From assembly GCF_025244905.1 (NCBI RefSeq), contig NZ_CP104285.1, forward strand, positions 558,001 through 622,000: a DNA stretch of 64,000 nucleotides, given 5' to 3'. The stretch is from Enterobacter mori (GTDB lineage Bacteria; Pseudomonadota; Gammaproteobacteria; Enterobacterales; Enterobacteriaceae). Numbering within the stretch: the first letter of the stretch is position 1; each line of letters starts with the position of its first letter. The notes under the pieces are model-generated. The model was not told the origin of the DNA. It worked only from the letters and a program-made list of their open reading frames with translations, and made no database searches. A program made the position numbers and the translations under genes. Shown here piece after piece: positions 63,190-64,000 of this stretch.

Positions 63190-64000
63190 GGCTTATCACG
63201 CGCGGCTGACGTTCCAGAATACGGGTATTGCGTGCGGCTTCTTCCCCCAGCCACGTGGTGTTGGTTCTCGAACCCGCTTCCCGGTATTTCTCCAGATCCG
63301 ATAGTCGCACCATATAGCCAGTGACGCGCACCAGATCGTTACCCGCCACGTTAGCGGTGAATTCACGCATACCGGCCCTGAACGCGCCCAGGCAAAGCTG
63401 AACCACCGCCTGAGGATTGCGTTTGACCGTCTCCTCCAGGGTGAGAATATCGCTGATTCCGGAATGATAATGCTTGTGATGTGGCGCAACGGCCAGCAGA
63501 TGGCTGATGGGGTCCGGCTCATCGCCGTAAGGCAGGCGCGCGCCCGGCGTAGTGCCCGAGTCGGAACTGATCCCCGACTGCGCATGCAGCATCGCGCGAT
63601 GCTTCCAGCCGTGCTTCACCGGCGTGTTTTCAACGAATGCCGCGAGCTGCTCGCTGATGCGATACCCCAGCGCGTTAGCCTGTTCGTCTTTACCGTAACG
63701 GCCCTCGATGCCTTCCTTCTCGCAGAGTACGTTCACCGCTTCCGCCAGACCGTACATGCCAAACATGGGCACAAACCGATCGGCCTCAATCAGCCCCTCT
63801 TTCACCAGGAAGCTATTCTCAAAGAAGCCAGATTGCGCATACAGAAAATCGCAGCGCGCATCGATGATGGCAATTTGCTGCTGGCAGTAGTGCGGGAGCA
63901 TGCGGGTGAAGAAGTCTTCCATTGACGTGCTGTGTTCGGCAATGGCTTTAAGGTTAAGGCGTACAAGGGTGCTACCACCGCCTGCAAGCGGCAGGGAGTT
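63164..64000 (-). CDS. yjjI: Glycyl radical enzyme YjjI, C-terminal part (partial)
   Basis: At least 278 residues of a larger protein whose start lies beyond the window; the frame is open to the last base (upstream of the ATG at 63922 it reads [22 protein letters not shown]). The glycyl radical motif is [10 protein letters not shown] and the C terminus [12 protein letters not shown] matches E. coli YjjI (DUF3029). It is probably an oxygen-sensitive enzyme activated by YjjW; its substrate is unknown. Confidence 0.93.
   Translation of the reverse strand, partial: NSLPLAGGGSTLVRLNLKAIAEHSTSMEDFFTRMLPHYCQQQIAIIDARCDFLYAQSGFFENSFLVKEGLIEADRFVPMFGMYGLAEAVNVLCEKEGIEGRYGKDEQANALGYRISEQLAAFVENTPVKHGWKHRAMLHAQSGISSDSGTTPGARLPYGDEPDPISHLLAVAPHHKHYHSGISDILTLEETVKRNPQAVVQLCLGAFRAGMREFTANVAGNDLVRVTGYMVRLSDLEKYREAGSRTNTTWLGEEAARNTRILERQPRVISHEQQMRFS

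Overview
The window is 64 kb of chromosome from an enteric bacterium (Enterobacteriaceae). The gene order from 13 kb to the right end largely follows the yjiN ... yjiA-yjiX-btsT ... tsr ... opgB-yjjA-dnaC-dnaT ... fhuF-yjjZ-leuVPQ-rsmC-holD-rimI-yjjG-prfC-osmY-ytjA-yjjU-yjjV-yjjW-yjjI order known from Escherichia coli. Protein divergence, abundant REP-type palindromes and the extra genes between these blocks suggest Enterobacter or a close relative such as Lelliottia or Leclercia. The genus is inferred, not shown.

Layout. 1-4.9 kb: the end of a sensor kinase, convergent with a FixJ-type response regulator; a stand-alone ClpP paralogue; the ribosomal oxygenase RoxA; and yjiR-yjiS. 5-20.1 kb: an accessory stretch between yjiS and yjiA, where E. 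coli K-12 carries its restriction cluster. Here it holds small regulator-plus-enzyme pairs (MocR/AhpD-like, LysR/aldehyde dehydrogenase, monooxygenase/ArsR-like), a MarR-HlyD-DUF2955 efflux operon, yjiN, a LysE-type exporter, AraC/semialdehyde dehydrogenase, a YfaZ-like porin-like protein and a phytase-like secreted protein. No restriction or other defence gene is seen.

20.1-37.6 kb: yjiA-yjiX-btsT, a WYL regulator, then the complete homoprotocatechuate cluster hpaR / hpaGEDFHIXA / hpaBC, followed by tsr. HpaBC hydroxylates 4-hydroxyphenylacetate. HpaD, E, F, G, H and I then carry homoprotocatechuate through ring cleavage to pyruvate and succinic semialdehyde. HpaX imports the substrate, HpaA activates and HpaR represses.

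37.7-54.3 kb: a GNAT enzyme, a ToxR/ToxS-like membrane regulator pair with a LuxR-type neighbour, opgB, yjjA, dnaC-dnaT, ohr-ohrR, a TetR regulator, the YjjPB exporter, yjjQ-bglJ, a YbaK-type deacylase, an orphan PTS IIC under a LacI-type operator, Fur-controlled fhuF and yjjZ, and a diguanylate cyclase between them. 54.3-64 kb: three identical tRNA-Leu(CAG) genes with their promoter, then the conserved rsmC to yjjI block; yjjI runs off the window.

No insertion sequence, prophage, integrase, CRISPR array or rRNA was found. The points most worth checking are the ClpP paralogue whose catalytic Asp position is Asn, the ToxR/ToxS-like pair, the hpaA reading frame running into an intergenic palindrome, the LacI-type operator before the orphan PTS gene, paired ohr/ohrR operator candidates, and a well-placed 34-residue ORF.
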